NCBI RefSeq assembly: GCF_040187885.1
Contig: NZ_JBDPLH010000001.1
Span: 620,001-684,000, forward strand
From: Roseateles_E cavernae
GTDB lineage: Bacteria > Pseudomonadota > Gammaproteobacteria > Burkholderiales > Burkholderiaceae_C
Reading direction: 5' to 3'
DNA length: 64,000 nucleotides
Made by a program: the position numbers and the translations under genes. Position 1 is the stretch's first letter; each line of letters starts with the position of its first letter. This document shows, in pieces, positions 42,993 to 51,327 of the stretch. The notes beneath the pieces are model-generated. The model worked only from the letters and a program-made list of their open reading frames with translations, was not told where the DNA came from and ran no database searches.

Positions 42993-43607
42993 ATGCCTAG
43001 TTGGCACCTTGAAGATGCTGACCCGATTGCGGCAGAGAGTCCGTACACGTTCTACAAACCGTCACGCGAACTCATCTCACGCGTGCGGCCCGGCGAAGTC
43101 GTAAAGCTCATCTTCTGTTTCAGCAGCGACGATCCTGAGGCACCCAGAGCAGAACGCATGTGGGTTCTGGTGGATGAACTCCGTTCCGATGGAAGCTTCC
43201 GCGGGCGCTTGAACAACGAGCCTCGCTACATCCATGACTTGAAGTGTGACGATCCTGTGTCGTTCCAACCATGCCATGTGATCAACACTGAGCACGATGA
43301 CGACGACAACTTGGTCGAGCGCTACATCAAGCGATGCTTCGTCACCAAGAGAGTCCTGGACGAGGGGAAGTTGGTCGGCTACCTCTACCGAGAGGATCCA
43401 GATGAGGACAACGATAGCGGTTGGCGCATCACTGCAAACGATGAGTCAGATGAGTACATGTCAGACAGCGAGAACTTGGCTTATGTTTCTCTTGGCGCGG
43501 TCTTGAGCAAAGACGATTCATTCCGTAGCCTGCTTGACGAGCCAGGCGGCTCCGCCTTCATTCGCGATCCAAAAACCGGAGAGTTCGCGGCAGAGAGTGG
43601 GGGTTGA
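42993..43607 (+). CDS. DUF2314-DUF2185 (Imm33-like) two-domain protein
   Basis: A 204-residue soluble acidic protein. The N-terminal half (about 25-105) fits DUF2314: GEVVKLIFCF, AERMWVLVDEL, GRLNNEPRYIHDLKCDDPVSF. The C-terminal half (about 108-195) fits DUF2185/Imm33: RCFVTKRVLDEGKLVGYLYR, DSGWRITANDESDEYMSDSENLAYVSLGAVL. Both families are often found as immunity proteins next to polymorphic toxins. No toxin gene is seen here. Codon use is clearly less GC-rich than the neighbours, suggesting recent acquisition. Start at 42993 with CAGGA upstream. Confidence 0.72.
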   Translation: MPSWHLEDADPIAAESPYTFYKPSRELISRVRPGEVVKLIFCFSSDDPEAPRAERMWVLVDELRSDGSFRGRLNNEPRYIHDLKCDDPVSFQPCHVINTEHDDDDNLVERYIKRCFVTKRVLDEGKLVGYLYREDPDEDNDSGWRITANDESDEYMSDSENLAYVSLGAVLSKDDSFRSLLDEPGGSAFIRDPKTGEFAAESGG

Positions 43608-43708
43608 GGCGATTGACGCCGATCCGAGGAAGCAGATGAACTTTCGCAATCGCTTGTTGCTGTCACCAGCACTCGGAGCCCAAACCCGCCCTCGTCATCC
43701 GCCCCGCA

Positions 43709-46700
43709 TCAATGCCCCCCCGCCAGCAACGCCGCGTTGCCCCCCGCTGCTGCCGTATTGATCGTCAGCGTCTGCTCCGCCGCAAAGCGGTAGAGCTGGC
43801 CAACGCTGCAGGCTTCGAAGGCGGTGATCAGCGGCAGGATGGCGCCGGGGCGTTCGGCCAGCTGGCGCTGGACCTGGCGGGCCAGGGCGGCGTCGGGCGT
43901 GGCCAGGCAGACGCCGGCGATGCCGGCGCTGGCGATCCAGGTGGTCTGGCCCTCGTGGCCGATGACTTGCACCAGGCTCCGGTCCAGACCGGCGCCGCTC
44001 AGCGCCTGCAGCAGCTTCTCGGCAAGGGGCCGGCTGTGCTCATCGACCAGCAGGGCCAGCGCATTGCCGGCCAGCAATGCGCTGGCGACCACACCGCTCA
44101 GGCCGCGCTGGCCGGCGCCGGCGGCCAGGGCGACGAAGACGCCGCGGGCATGCTGGCGCAGCTCGTTGCTTTCGCCGGTGGGGCCCGGCAGGGCCTTCGG
44201 GGTCAGGTCTTGCTCGGCCTGCTGGGCCAGGGCAGCGATCAGCGCGGCGCTGGCGGTGTCCAGGCTCGCGCCGGCGCGCTTGATCAGCGCGGCGCGTTCG
44301 GCCACCGGGCGCTCGCGCCAGTGCGCCTGGGCCTGCTGCAGCGCAGCCAGCGCGTCGGCGGGGATCGGTGCTGCCGAAACGCTGCTACTGCTTGAAGCAG
44401 CAGCGCCTGTCGTCGTTTCCAGTCCGGCCTCGGCCACCGCCGCGAAGCGCTGCAGATAGTGCGGGCCGCCGGCCTTGGGGCCGGTGCCGGACTGGCCCTC
44501 GCCGCCGAAGGGCTGGACGCCGACCACGGCGCCGATGATGTTGCGGTTCACATAGACATTGCCGATCCTGGCCAGGCTCGCGAGCCGCTGGGCGCGGCTG
44601 TCGATGCGGGTCTGGATGCCCAAGGTGAGGCCGAAGCCCAGCGCGTTGATCTGTTCGATCACCGCGTCCGGCTCGCCGCTCCAGCGCACCACATGCAGCA
44701 CCGGGCCGAAGATCTCGGCGCCCAGCTGGGCGATGCGGCCCAGCTCGAAGGCCACCGGCTGGACCAGGCGCGGCATGCTGTCGTGCACCGGCGCCTCGGC
44801 AATCAGTGTCGCCTCGCGCTTCAGGCGCTCGACATGGCGGGCGATGTTCTCGAAGGCCTCGTCGTCGATCACCGGGCCCACATCGGTGGCCAGATCATCC
44901 GGACGGCCGACCCACAGCTCGCGCAGCGCGCCGGCCAGCATCTCGATCAGGCCGTCGGCAATGCTCTCGTGCACGCACAGCAGGCGCAGCGCCGAGCAGC
45001 GCTGGCCGGCCGAGCGGAAGGCGCTCTGCACCACGGCGTCGATGACCTGCTCGGGCAAGGCCGTCGAGTCGACCAGCATCGCGTTGATGCCGCCGGTCTC
45101 GGCGATCAAGGGAACGATGGGGCCGGGCTTGGCGGCCAGGGTCTTGTTGATGATTTGCGCCACCTGGGTCGAGCCGGTGAAGCAGACACCGGCCGTCTGC
45201 CCATGGGCCACCAGGCCGGCGCCGACGGTCTCGCCGGCGCCGTGCAGCAGCTGCAGCGCATCGGCCGGCACACCGGCCTCGTGCAGCAGCTCGACCAACT
45301 TCAGCGCGACGAACGGGGTCTGCTCGGCCGGCTTGGCCGCCACCGTGTTGCCGGCCACCAAGGCGGCGACCACCTGGCCGGCGAAGATGGCCAGCGGGAA
45401 GTTCCAGGGGCTGATGCAGACGAAGACGCCGCGCCCCATGAGTTGCGGCTGGGCCTGGGCCTCGTCGGCGTAGTAGCGCAGGAAGTCGACCGCCTCGCGC
45501 ACCTCGGCGATGCAGTCGCCGGCGGTCTTGTAGGCCTCCTTGACCAGCAGGCCGCTGAACTCGTGCAGCCGCGCATCGAGCGCATCGGCGGCGCGGCGCA
45601 GGATGGCAGCGCGCTCGGCCACCGGCGTGGCGTTCCAGCCCGGGAAGCCGGCCGCCAGGCGCTGCATCGCGGCCTCAACCTCGGCGGCCGTGGCCTCGGC
45701 CACCGGCGCGATGCGGGCGGCGGCGATCGCGTCGACAAAGGGCTGGCGCTGGGCCGGCGCGCTCAGGTCGGCACCGCTGGAGTTGGCGCGGCGGCTGCCG
45801 TACAGGGCCACCGGCAGCGGCAGGGCGCCCTGAGCGGCCACCTGCTCCAGCGGCGAGCCCAAGAGCTCGGGCACCTGCACATTGACATCGGCCAGCTGGT
45901 GGACGAAGGAGCTGTTGGCGCCATTCTCCAGCAGGCGGCGCACCAGATAGGCCAGGAGATCGCGGTGCTCGCCGACCGGCGCGTAGACGCGGCAGGGGAT
46001 GCTGCCGTCCTTCAAGACCTCGCGGTAGACGCCCTCGCCCATGCCGTGCAGGCGCTGCATCTCGAACGGGGCCTTGGCCTTGCGCGCCATCTGCACGATG
46101 GCCGCGATGGTGCCGGCGTTGTGGCTGGCGAACTGCGGATAGATCACATCGGCATGCGCGATCAGCGCCTGGGCGCAGGCCAGATAGGAGACATCGGTGT
46201 GCTGCTTGTGCGTGAACACCGGGTAGGCGGCCAGGCCCTGCTCCTGGGCGCGCTTGATCTCGCCGTCCCAGTAGGCGCCCTTGACCAGGCGCACCATGAA
46301 GCGCAGCCCATGCTTGCGGGCAATCGCCGCCACCTCGTTGACCACGTCCAGCGCGCGGGTCTGGTAGGCCTGCACGGCCAGGCCGAAACCGCGCCACTGC
46401 GGGTAGTGGCCGGCGATGCGGGCCGCCAGCGCGTCCAGCACATCCAGCGAGAGCTCCAGGCGGTCGACCTCCTCGGCGTCGATGGTCAGATTGATATTGG
46501 CCTGGGCGGCCAGCTCGATCAGTTGCCAGACCCGCGGCAGCAGCTCGGCGAACACGCGCTCGCGCTGCAGCACCTCGTAGCGTGAGAACAGCGCGCTGAG
46601 CTTGATCGAGATGCCGTCGGCGCCTTCGGGCGAGGCCGCCTTGGCGCCGGCCGCAATGGCCTTGATCGCGCCGATATAGGCGGCCTGGTAGCGGCGCGCG

Positions 46701-47308
46701 TCGCTCTCGGTGCGGGCGCCCTCGCCCAGCATGTCGTAGGAGAAGCGCAACATCGGCTGGGCCTTGCGGGCATCCGCCGCCTCGCCCATCGCCTCCTGGA
46801 TATTGCGACCCAAGACGAACTGGCGACCCAGCAGCTGGATCGCGCGCACCGTGGCCGCGACCACGGTCTGCGCACCCAGCCGGGTCAGCAGGCCGCCCTC
46901 GCCCTCGGCATTGGGCAGGAACTTCTTGGACAGCGAGATGGCCGAGGCGGACAGGCTGGCCAGCATCTTGTGCGGCCCCTCCGACGCGCCGTCGAACTGC
47001 CCCCGGCCCAGCTGGTCGGCCGTCAAGGCAATCGCGGTCGGCACATCGGGCACGCGCAGCAAGGCCTCGGCCAGCCGCATCAGGGCCAGGCCCTCGCTGC
47101 TGGTGATCGGGTATTCGCGCAGCAGCGACTCCATCGCCCAGAACGGTGCCGGGTTGGCGCGCACCTGCTGCACCCAGGGGCCGGCCTGATCGATCACCGC
47201 CGGCCAGTCGAGGCTGACGCTGGCGGCCAACGCGGTGACCACCGGGATCTCGGCGCGGTAGGGGTCGGGCAGGCGGGCAGCTTCGGGCAGCAGGGCAAAG
47301 GCGGTCAT
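43709..47308 (-). CDS. putA: Bifunctional proline dehydrogenase / L-glutamate gamma-semialdehyde dehydrogenase
   Basis: PutA oxidises proline to glutamate in two steps at the inner membrane: the FAD-dependent PRODH domain passes electrons to quinone, and the NAD-dependent P5CDH domain finishes the job. 1199 residues. PRODH core near residues 160-480 (ADARKAQPMLRFSYDMLGEGART, KLSALFSRYEVLQR, RLVKGAYWDGEIKRAQ). P5CDH about 520-1000, with the catalytic Cys in SAFRSAGQRCSALRL and FTGSTQVA. The C-terminal region holds the substrate-channel-capping domain. The N-terminal ribbon-helix-helix of E. coli PutA is absent, so it cannot autoregulate; the divergent Lrp gene probably does that. Confidence 0.95.
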   Translation of the reverse strand: MTAFALLPEAARLPDPYRAEIPVVTALAASVSLDWPAVIDQAGPWVQQVRANPAPFWAMESLLREYPITSSEGLALMRLAEALLRVPDVPTAIALTADQLGRGQFDGASEGPHKMLASLSASAISLSKKFLPNAEGEGGLLTRLGAQTVVAATVRAIQLLGRQFVLGRNIQEAMGEAADARKAQPMLRFSYDMLGEGARTESDARRYQAAYIGAIKAIAAGAKAASPEGADGISIKLSALFSRYEVLQRERVFAELLPRVWQLIELAAQANINLTIDAEEVDRLELSLDVLDALAARIAGHYPQWRGFGLAVQAYQTRALDVVNEVAAIARKHGLRFMVRLVKGAYWDGEIKRAQEQGLAAYPVFTHKQHTDVSYLACAQALIAHADVIYPQFASHNAGTIAAIVQMARKAKAPFEMQRLHGMGEGVYREVLKDGSIPCRVYAPVGEHRDLLAYLVRRLLENGANSSFVHQLADVNVQVPELLGSPLEQVAAQGALPLPVALYGSRRANSSGADLSAPAQRQPFVDAIAAARIAPVAEATAAEVEAAMQRLAAGFPGWNATPVAERAAILRRAADALDARLHEFSGLLVKEAYKTAGDCIAEVREAVDFLRYYADEAQAQPQLMGRGVFVCISPWNFPLAIFAGQVVAALVAGNTVAAKPAEQTPFVALKLVELLHEAGVPADALQLLHGAGETVGAGLVAHGQTAGVCFTGSTQVAQIINKTLAAKPGPIVPLIAETGGINAMLVDSTALPEQVIDAVVQSAFRSAGQRCSALRLLCVHESIADGLIEMLAGALRELWVGRPDDLATDVGPVIDDEAFENIARHVERLKREATLIAEAPVHDSMPRLVQPVAFELGRIAQLGAEIFGPVLHVVRWSGEPDAVIEQINALGFGLTLGIQTRIDSRAQRLASLARIGNVYVNRNIIGAVVGVQPFGGEGQSGTGPKAGGPHYLQRFAAVAEAGLETTTGAAASSSSSVSAAPIPADALAALQQAQAHWRERPVAERAALIKRAGASLDTASAALIAALAQQAEQDLTPKALPGPTGESNELRQHARGVFVALAAGAGQRGLSGVVASALLAGNALALLVDEHSRPLAEKLLQALSGAGLDRSLVQVIGHEGQTTWIASAGIAGVCLATPDAALARQVQRQLAERPGAILPLITAFEACSVGQLYRFAAEQTLTINTAAAGGNAALLAGGH

Positions 47309-47408
47309 GACGGTCCCCAGAGAGGTGGAGCTAGTGAATGCCTGAACTTTATTGATCTCTCACATGGATTAAATTCGGAAGCAAGACACTTCAGACGACA
47401 AAAATCCC

Positions 47409-47873
47409 GTGACCAACGAACTCGACAAGATCGATGCCCGCATTCTGCGCGCGCTGCAGGCCGATGGCCGCATCTCCAATCTGAAGCTGGCCGAGGCGGT
47501 GCATCTGTCGCCGACCGCGGTGCTGGAGCGTGTCAAGCGCCTGACCCGCGAGGGCTACATCCTCGGCTACGAGGCGCGGCTGAACCCCGCCAAGCTGGGC
47601 GTCAGCATGCTGGTCTTCATCGAGATCCTCTTGGACCGCACGGTGCACGATGTGATGGACAACTTCAAGGCCGCCGTCCAGGCCCGGCCCGAGATCATGG
47701 AATGCCATCTGGTGGCCGGCGGCTTCGACTACCTCTTGAAGACCCGGGTGGCGGACATGGGCCACTACCGCGAGTTCATCGGCAGCGTGATCTGGACCCT
47801 GCCGGGCGTGCGGGAGACCCGCACCTATGCGGTGATGGAGGAGGTCAAGCACACGACGGCGCTGCCGATCTGA
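47409..47873 (+). CDS. Lrp/AsnC family regulator, putative activator of putA
   Basis: A 154-residue Lrp-type regulator. N-terminal helix-turn-helix LDKIDARILRALQADGRISNLKLAEAVHLSPTAVLERVKRLTREGYI, then the RAM domain with FDYLLKTRVADMGHYREF. The divergent arrangement with putA across a 100-base AT-rich gap, and the PutA lacking its own DNA-binding domain, strongly suggest a PutR-like proline-responsive activator. GTG start at 47409, chosen because the family N-terminus begins there. No ATG is available nearby. Confidence 0.9.
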   Translation: MTNELDKIDARILRALQADGRISNLKLAEAVHLSPTAVLERVKRLTREGYILGYEARLNPAKLGVSMLVFIEILLDRTVHDVMDNFKAAVQARPEIMECHLVAGGFDYLLKTRVADMGHYREFIGSVIWTLPGVRETRTYAVMEEVKHTTALPI

Positions 47874-47926
47874 GGCGCCTAGGCGGTGAAAGGCTGAGTT
47901 TCAAGGTCTATCGGAGCCCCCCGGCG

Positions 47927-47947
47927 GGGGGTGGCAAGACCACCCCC
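47927..47947. terminator. Hairpin downstream of the putA regulator gene
   Basis: Perfect 8-bp stem GGGGGTGG (47927-47934), loop CAAGA, CCACCCCC (47940-47947), 54 bases after the stop codon. There is no T-run on either strand, so it may be a weak terminator or an mRNA-stabilising hairpin. Confidence 0.4.
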
Positions 47948-48038
47948 TCCCCCATCGCCCCTCCCTGCGTGTGATGGGAAAGCGCCCGGCCGGCGACCAC
48001 ACTGAATCCATCGCCAGCCCACTTCCCCGGAGTCCATC

Positions 48039-48239
48039 ATGCAAGTCCAGGCCCGCCAGACCAGCACCGCCACCCAAGCCGGCCAGGCCCTGATGGCCGC
48101 GCTGCTGACGGAGCCGGGTGCGCGCTGCGGCTGGTTCGACTCCAGCTTCGAGCTGAGCCAGGGCCTGGTGATCAGCGAGGAAGCGGACGAGACGCTGCTG
48201 GCGCTGTGGTGCCAGCAAGGCGGTGCGGCACTGCACTGA
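48039..48239 (+). CDS. Small protein of unknown function, 66 residues
   Basis: MQVQARQTSTATQAGQALMAALLTEPGARCGWFDSSFELSQGL... A soluble, non-repetitive sequence with two well-spaced cysteines and a purine-rich CCCCGGAG just ahead of the ATG. Its 3' end overlaps the convergent PAP2 gene by 68 bases, unusually much for this segment, so either this gene or the PAP2 C-terminus may be mis-drawn; the frame here looks the more protein-like in the overlap. No family recognised. Confidence 0.55.
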   Translation: MQVQARQTSTATQAGQALMAALLTEPGARCGWFDSSFELSQGLVISEEADETLLALWCQQGGAALH

Positions 48240-48903
48240 GCCTGGGCGGCAGCCGGCGACGATGCAGGTCCTGGCGGGTGTAGACCTGAGGCCGGCCCGA
48301 GAGCTGCAAGGACAACTCCACCATCAGATCATGGCTGCGCGATCGCGGCGCGCTCAGCGGCAGGACCAGCAGGCCGGCAGCCAGCGCGGCCGGCAGCCAC
48401 AGCGGCAGGGCCAAGCGCAGGGCCGGCGCGCCGCGCAGCGCCATCACGCTGGCCAGCGCGCCGAGCGCGAAACCGCTCGCCGATTCGGAGGCCGAGTGAG
48501 CGTGCACTTCCAGTCTGGAGTAGGCCACCAGGGCCGCCAGCACAAAGCTGGCGATCACGGCCAGCTTCTGCATCAGCCGGTCCCGGCCCAGCAGCGCGAC
48601 CCAGGCCAGCAGCGGAAAGCAGGCGGCGGCAAACATCGCATGGCCCGAGAAGCCGGTGAAGTCCCAGCGCGCCGAGCCATGGCCCCAGCCCATGAAGGCC
48701 ACTTTGCTGAGCGCGGTCAGCCCGGCGGCCAGGGCCAGGCAGGTCAGCCAGCGCAGCACCAGCCGACCCTGGCCGGCGCCCAGCCAGAGCCACAGCATCG
48801 CGGCCAGCAGCAGCGGCACAAGGATTTGCGCCTCGCCCAGCCGGGTCAGCAGCGCCCAGGTGGCGAGAGGTGAAGAATCCGGGTTTTCCAGCATGGCCGG
48901 CAT
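48172..48903 (-). CDS. PAP2-family phosphatase, membrane
   Basis: A 243-residue membrane protein with about six hydrophobic helices. PAP2 motifs: KVAFMGWGHGSARWDF as a weak first motif, FSGHAMFAAACFP as the second (SGH), and YSRLEVHAHSASES as the third (SR-x5-H), all catalytic histidines present. The substrate is some lipid or isoprenyl phosphate. ATG at 48903 or possibly 48894. The last about 23 residues (RRRLPPRLSAVPHRLAG...) are basic and low-complexity and overlap the small gene on the other strand. Confidence 0.75.
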   Translation of the reverse strand: MPAMLENPDSSPLATWALLTRLGEAQILVPLLLAAMLWLWLGAGQGRLVLRWLTCLALAAGLTALSKVAFMGWGHGSARWDFTGFSGHAMFAAACFPLLAWVALLGRDRLMQKLAVIASFVLAALVAYSRLEVHAHSASESASGFALGALASVMALRGAPALRLALPLWLPAALAAGLLVLPLSAPRSRSHDLMVELSLQLSGRPQVYTRQDLHRRRLPPRLSAVPHRLAGTTAPAASRPLPR

Positions 48904-48933
48904 GCTACGCGATGGCGATGACGCCCCGGCCGA

Positions 48934-51177
48934 TCACGCCAGCTGCAGGCGGCGCACGGCCGGCTTGCGGTCGGGCTCGGGCGGCGGCGTGAAGCTGAAG
49001 TCCTCGGCCGGCATCGCGCGGCCATAGAACCAGCCCTGGGCCCAGTCGCAGCCCTCGCGGCGCAGCCAGGCGGCCTGCTCGGCGGTCTCGACACCCTCGG
49101 CCAGCACATCCAGGTTCAGGCTGCGCGCCAGCACGATGACGGTGCGGGCGATCGCCGCCACATTGCTGTCGGTGCCCAGCTCGGAGACGAAGCTGCGGTC
49201 GATCTTCAGGGTCTGCACCGGCATGCGCTTCAGATAGGACAGCGAGGAGTAGCCGGTGCCGAAGTCGTCGATCGCGACCCGCACGCCGCGCTCGGTCAGC
49301 TGGGTCAGCAGCGCGATGGCCGCCTCGGCGTCCTCTAGCAGCAGGCTCTCGGTGACCTCCAGCTCCAGCGCCTGCGGCGGGCAGCCGGTCTCGGCCAGGA
49401 TGAAATCGACGGTCTCGACGAAATCGGCCTGGCGCAGCTGGCGCGCCGAGACATTCACCGCGATCTGCTGCGGCTTGCCCGGCTGGCCCTGCCAGCGCGC
49501 CGCCTGGGCGCAGGCCTCCTGCAGCACCCAGCGGCCGATCGGGATGATCAGGCCGGTGTCCTCGGCCAGCGGGATGAACTCGGCCGGCGAGATCGGGCCG
49601 CGGGTCGGATGGCGCCAGCGCAGCAAGGCCTCGGCGCCGATCAGCTCGCCGTCGGACAGGCGCACCTGCGGCTGATATTCGATGCGGAACTGCGCCGCCT
49701 CATTGGCCAGGCGCAGCGCATGGGTCAGCTCGAAGCGCTGCTGCACCGCCTGGGTCAGCTCGGGCCGGTAGGCCTGGACCGTGTTGCGTGCGCTCAGCTT
49801 GGCGCGGCACATCGCGGCCTCGGCATTGCGCAGCAGGTCGTCCACCGTCGTGCCGTCGGTCGGGAACAGCGCCAGGCCGATGCTGGCGCCCAGGTTGAAG
49901 CGCTGGGCGCCGACCATGATGGGCTCGTCCATGGCCTGGATCAGCCGGTCGCCCAGGCGCATCGCGGTCTCTTCGTCGACCAGGCCCGAGAGCACGACGA
50001 CGAACTCGTCGGCCCCGACGCGAGCCACCGAGTCGCTGGCCCGCACCACATTGATGAAGCGCTCGGCCGTGACCTTGATGACCTCGTCGCCGGCGGCATG
50101 GCCGGCGATGTCGTTGACATCGCGGAAGCCGTCCAGATCGATGTAGAGCACGGCCACGCAGGTGTGGTCGCGCTGGGCGATGCTGATCTGGCGCGTCACG
50201 CGGTCGCGCAGCAGGGCCAGGTTGGGCAGGCCGGTCAGGCGGTCGTGCAGCGACTGGTGCAGCAGCTCGGCCTCGGTCTGCTTGATCTTGGAGATATCGG
50301 TCAGCACCAGCAGGTGCTGCAGCGGGCTGGAGCTGCCGGGCTGCACGCGCACCAGCGTCGCCCAGACCGGCACCGGCTCGCCATCGTGCCGGCGCAAGGT
50401 CAGCTCGCCGCACCACTTGCCCTCGCGCTCCAGCGCTTCGGCGAGCTGGGCCTGCAGCTCGGGCGCCTGCTCGCCGGGGCGCAGCGGCTGCGGCAGCTGG
50501 CCCAGCACCTCGCGCGAGTCGAGGCCGCTGATCTGGAAGAAGGCCGGGTTGGCATCGACCACCCGCACCTGGGCGTCGAGCAGCAGAATGCCCTCGGCGC
50601 AATGTTCGAACACCATGGCCGCGCGCTTGAGCTCGTCCAGCGCCAGCTGCAGCTCGGTCATGTCGCGCGCCACGCCCAGCAGGCCCAGCGACTGGCCCTC
50701 GGCACGCACCGGCGCCTGCTGCATGTCCAGGCACAGGCGCACACCGTCGGTGCCGCGCGCCCAGGCGCGGCCGCGCTCGGGCAGCGGCTCGGCCAGGTCG
50801 GTGTCGCGCTTGCCCTGCAGCTGCGCCTCGCTGAGGCCGATCAGGCGCTCGAAGGCCGGGTTGCAGGCCTCGTAGGCGCCGCTGGCGTCCTTCAGATAGA
50901 CCGCGTCGGGGATGGCATTGAGCAGGGCCGCCAGGCGGCTGCGCTCGCGGCGCGCGGTGAGCAGCTCGGCGCGGCGCTGGCGCAGCCAGCGGCGCTGCTG
51001 CCAGACCAGGCCCAGGGTCGCGCCCATGGCCAGCGCGCCGACCACGCAGAAGGCGCCCAGCCACAGCGTCGGGTCGCGCAGCCCGCCGGCGGTGTCCGCC
51101 CAGGCGGCGGCCGCCGGCAGCGACAGCAGCGCGAATCCAGCCAGCGGCCGGTGACGGCGACGGTTGATCAAGCTCAT
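48934..51177 (-). CDS. PAS-PAS-GGDEF-EAL membrane protein (cyclic di-GMP turnover)
   Basis: A 747-residue signalling protein. Two hydrophobic segments at the N-terminus (about 11-27 and 37-60), two PAS domains (about 85-205 and 207-325), a GGDEF domain (about 330-490) and an EAL domain (about 505-740). The EAL phosphodiesterase motifs are intact: EALLRW, AIDDFGTGYSSL and KIDRSFV. The GGDEF motif reads VGADEF (Gly to Ala in the second position), so diguanylate cyclase activity is doubtful and the domain may only bind GTP. Likely net activity: degradation of c-di-GMP. A single gene with a 150-base upstream gap. Confidence 0.88.
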   Translation of the reverse strand: MSLINRRRHRPLAGFALLSLPAAAAWADTAGGLRDPTLWLGAFCVVGALAMGATLGLVWQQRRWLRQRRAELLTARRERSRLAALLNAIPDAVYLKDASGAYEACNPAFERLIGLSEAQLQGKRDTDLAEPLPERGRAWARGTDGVRLCLDMQQAPVRAEGQSLGLLGVARDMTELQLALDELKRAAMVFEHCAEGILLLDAQVRVVDANPAFFQISGLDSREVLGQLPQPLRPGEQAPELQAQLAEALEREGKWCGELTLRRHDGEPVPVWATLVRVQPGSSSPLQHLLVLTDISKIKQTEAELLHQSLHDRLTGLPNLALLRDRVTRQISIAQRDHTCVAVLYIDLDGFRDVNDIAGHAAGDEVIKVTAERFINVVRASDSVARVGADEFVVVLSGLVDEETAMRLGDRLIQAMDEPIMVGAQRFNLGASIGLALFPTDGTTVDDLLRNAEAAMCRAKLSARNTVQAYRPELTQAVQQRFELTHALRLANEAAQFRIEYQPQVRLSDGELIGAEALLRWRHPTRGPISPAEFIPLAEDTGLIIPIGRWVLQEACAQAARWQGQPGKPQQIAVNVSARQLRQADFVETVDFILAETGCPPQALELEVTESLLLEDAEAAIALLTQLTERGVRVAIDDFGTGYSSLSYLKRMPVQTLKIDRSFVSELGTDSNVAAIARTVIVLARSLNLDVLAEGVETAEQAAWLRREGCDWAQGWFYGRAMPAEDFSFTPPPEPDRKPAVRRLQLA

Positions 51178-51327
51178 GGACGGACAGACCCTCGGTTCAC
51201 GACATGCCGGCGCGACGCTGCGCCGGTGGTGACTGCTTTATGTGTCACAAGCGCTCGTGGCGCTTGTCCCCTCATCATTCCCTGAGGCTGTCGGAGTGTC
51301 TGCGCCCGGCTTGAGTCTGGCTAGGGT

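Noticed and set aside
44459..46585. A 708-codon open frame opposite putA
   Set aside because: Low-complexity antisense translation of an unmistakable PutA; no ribosome-binding site or motif.
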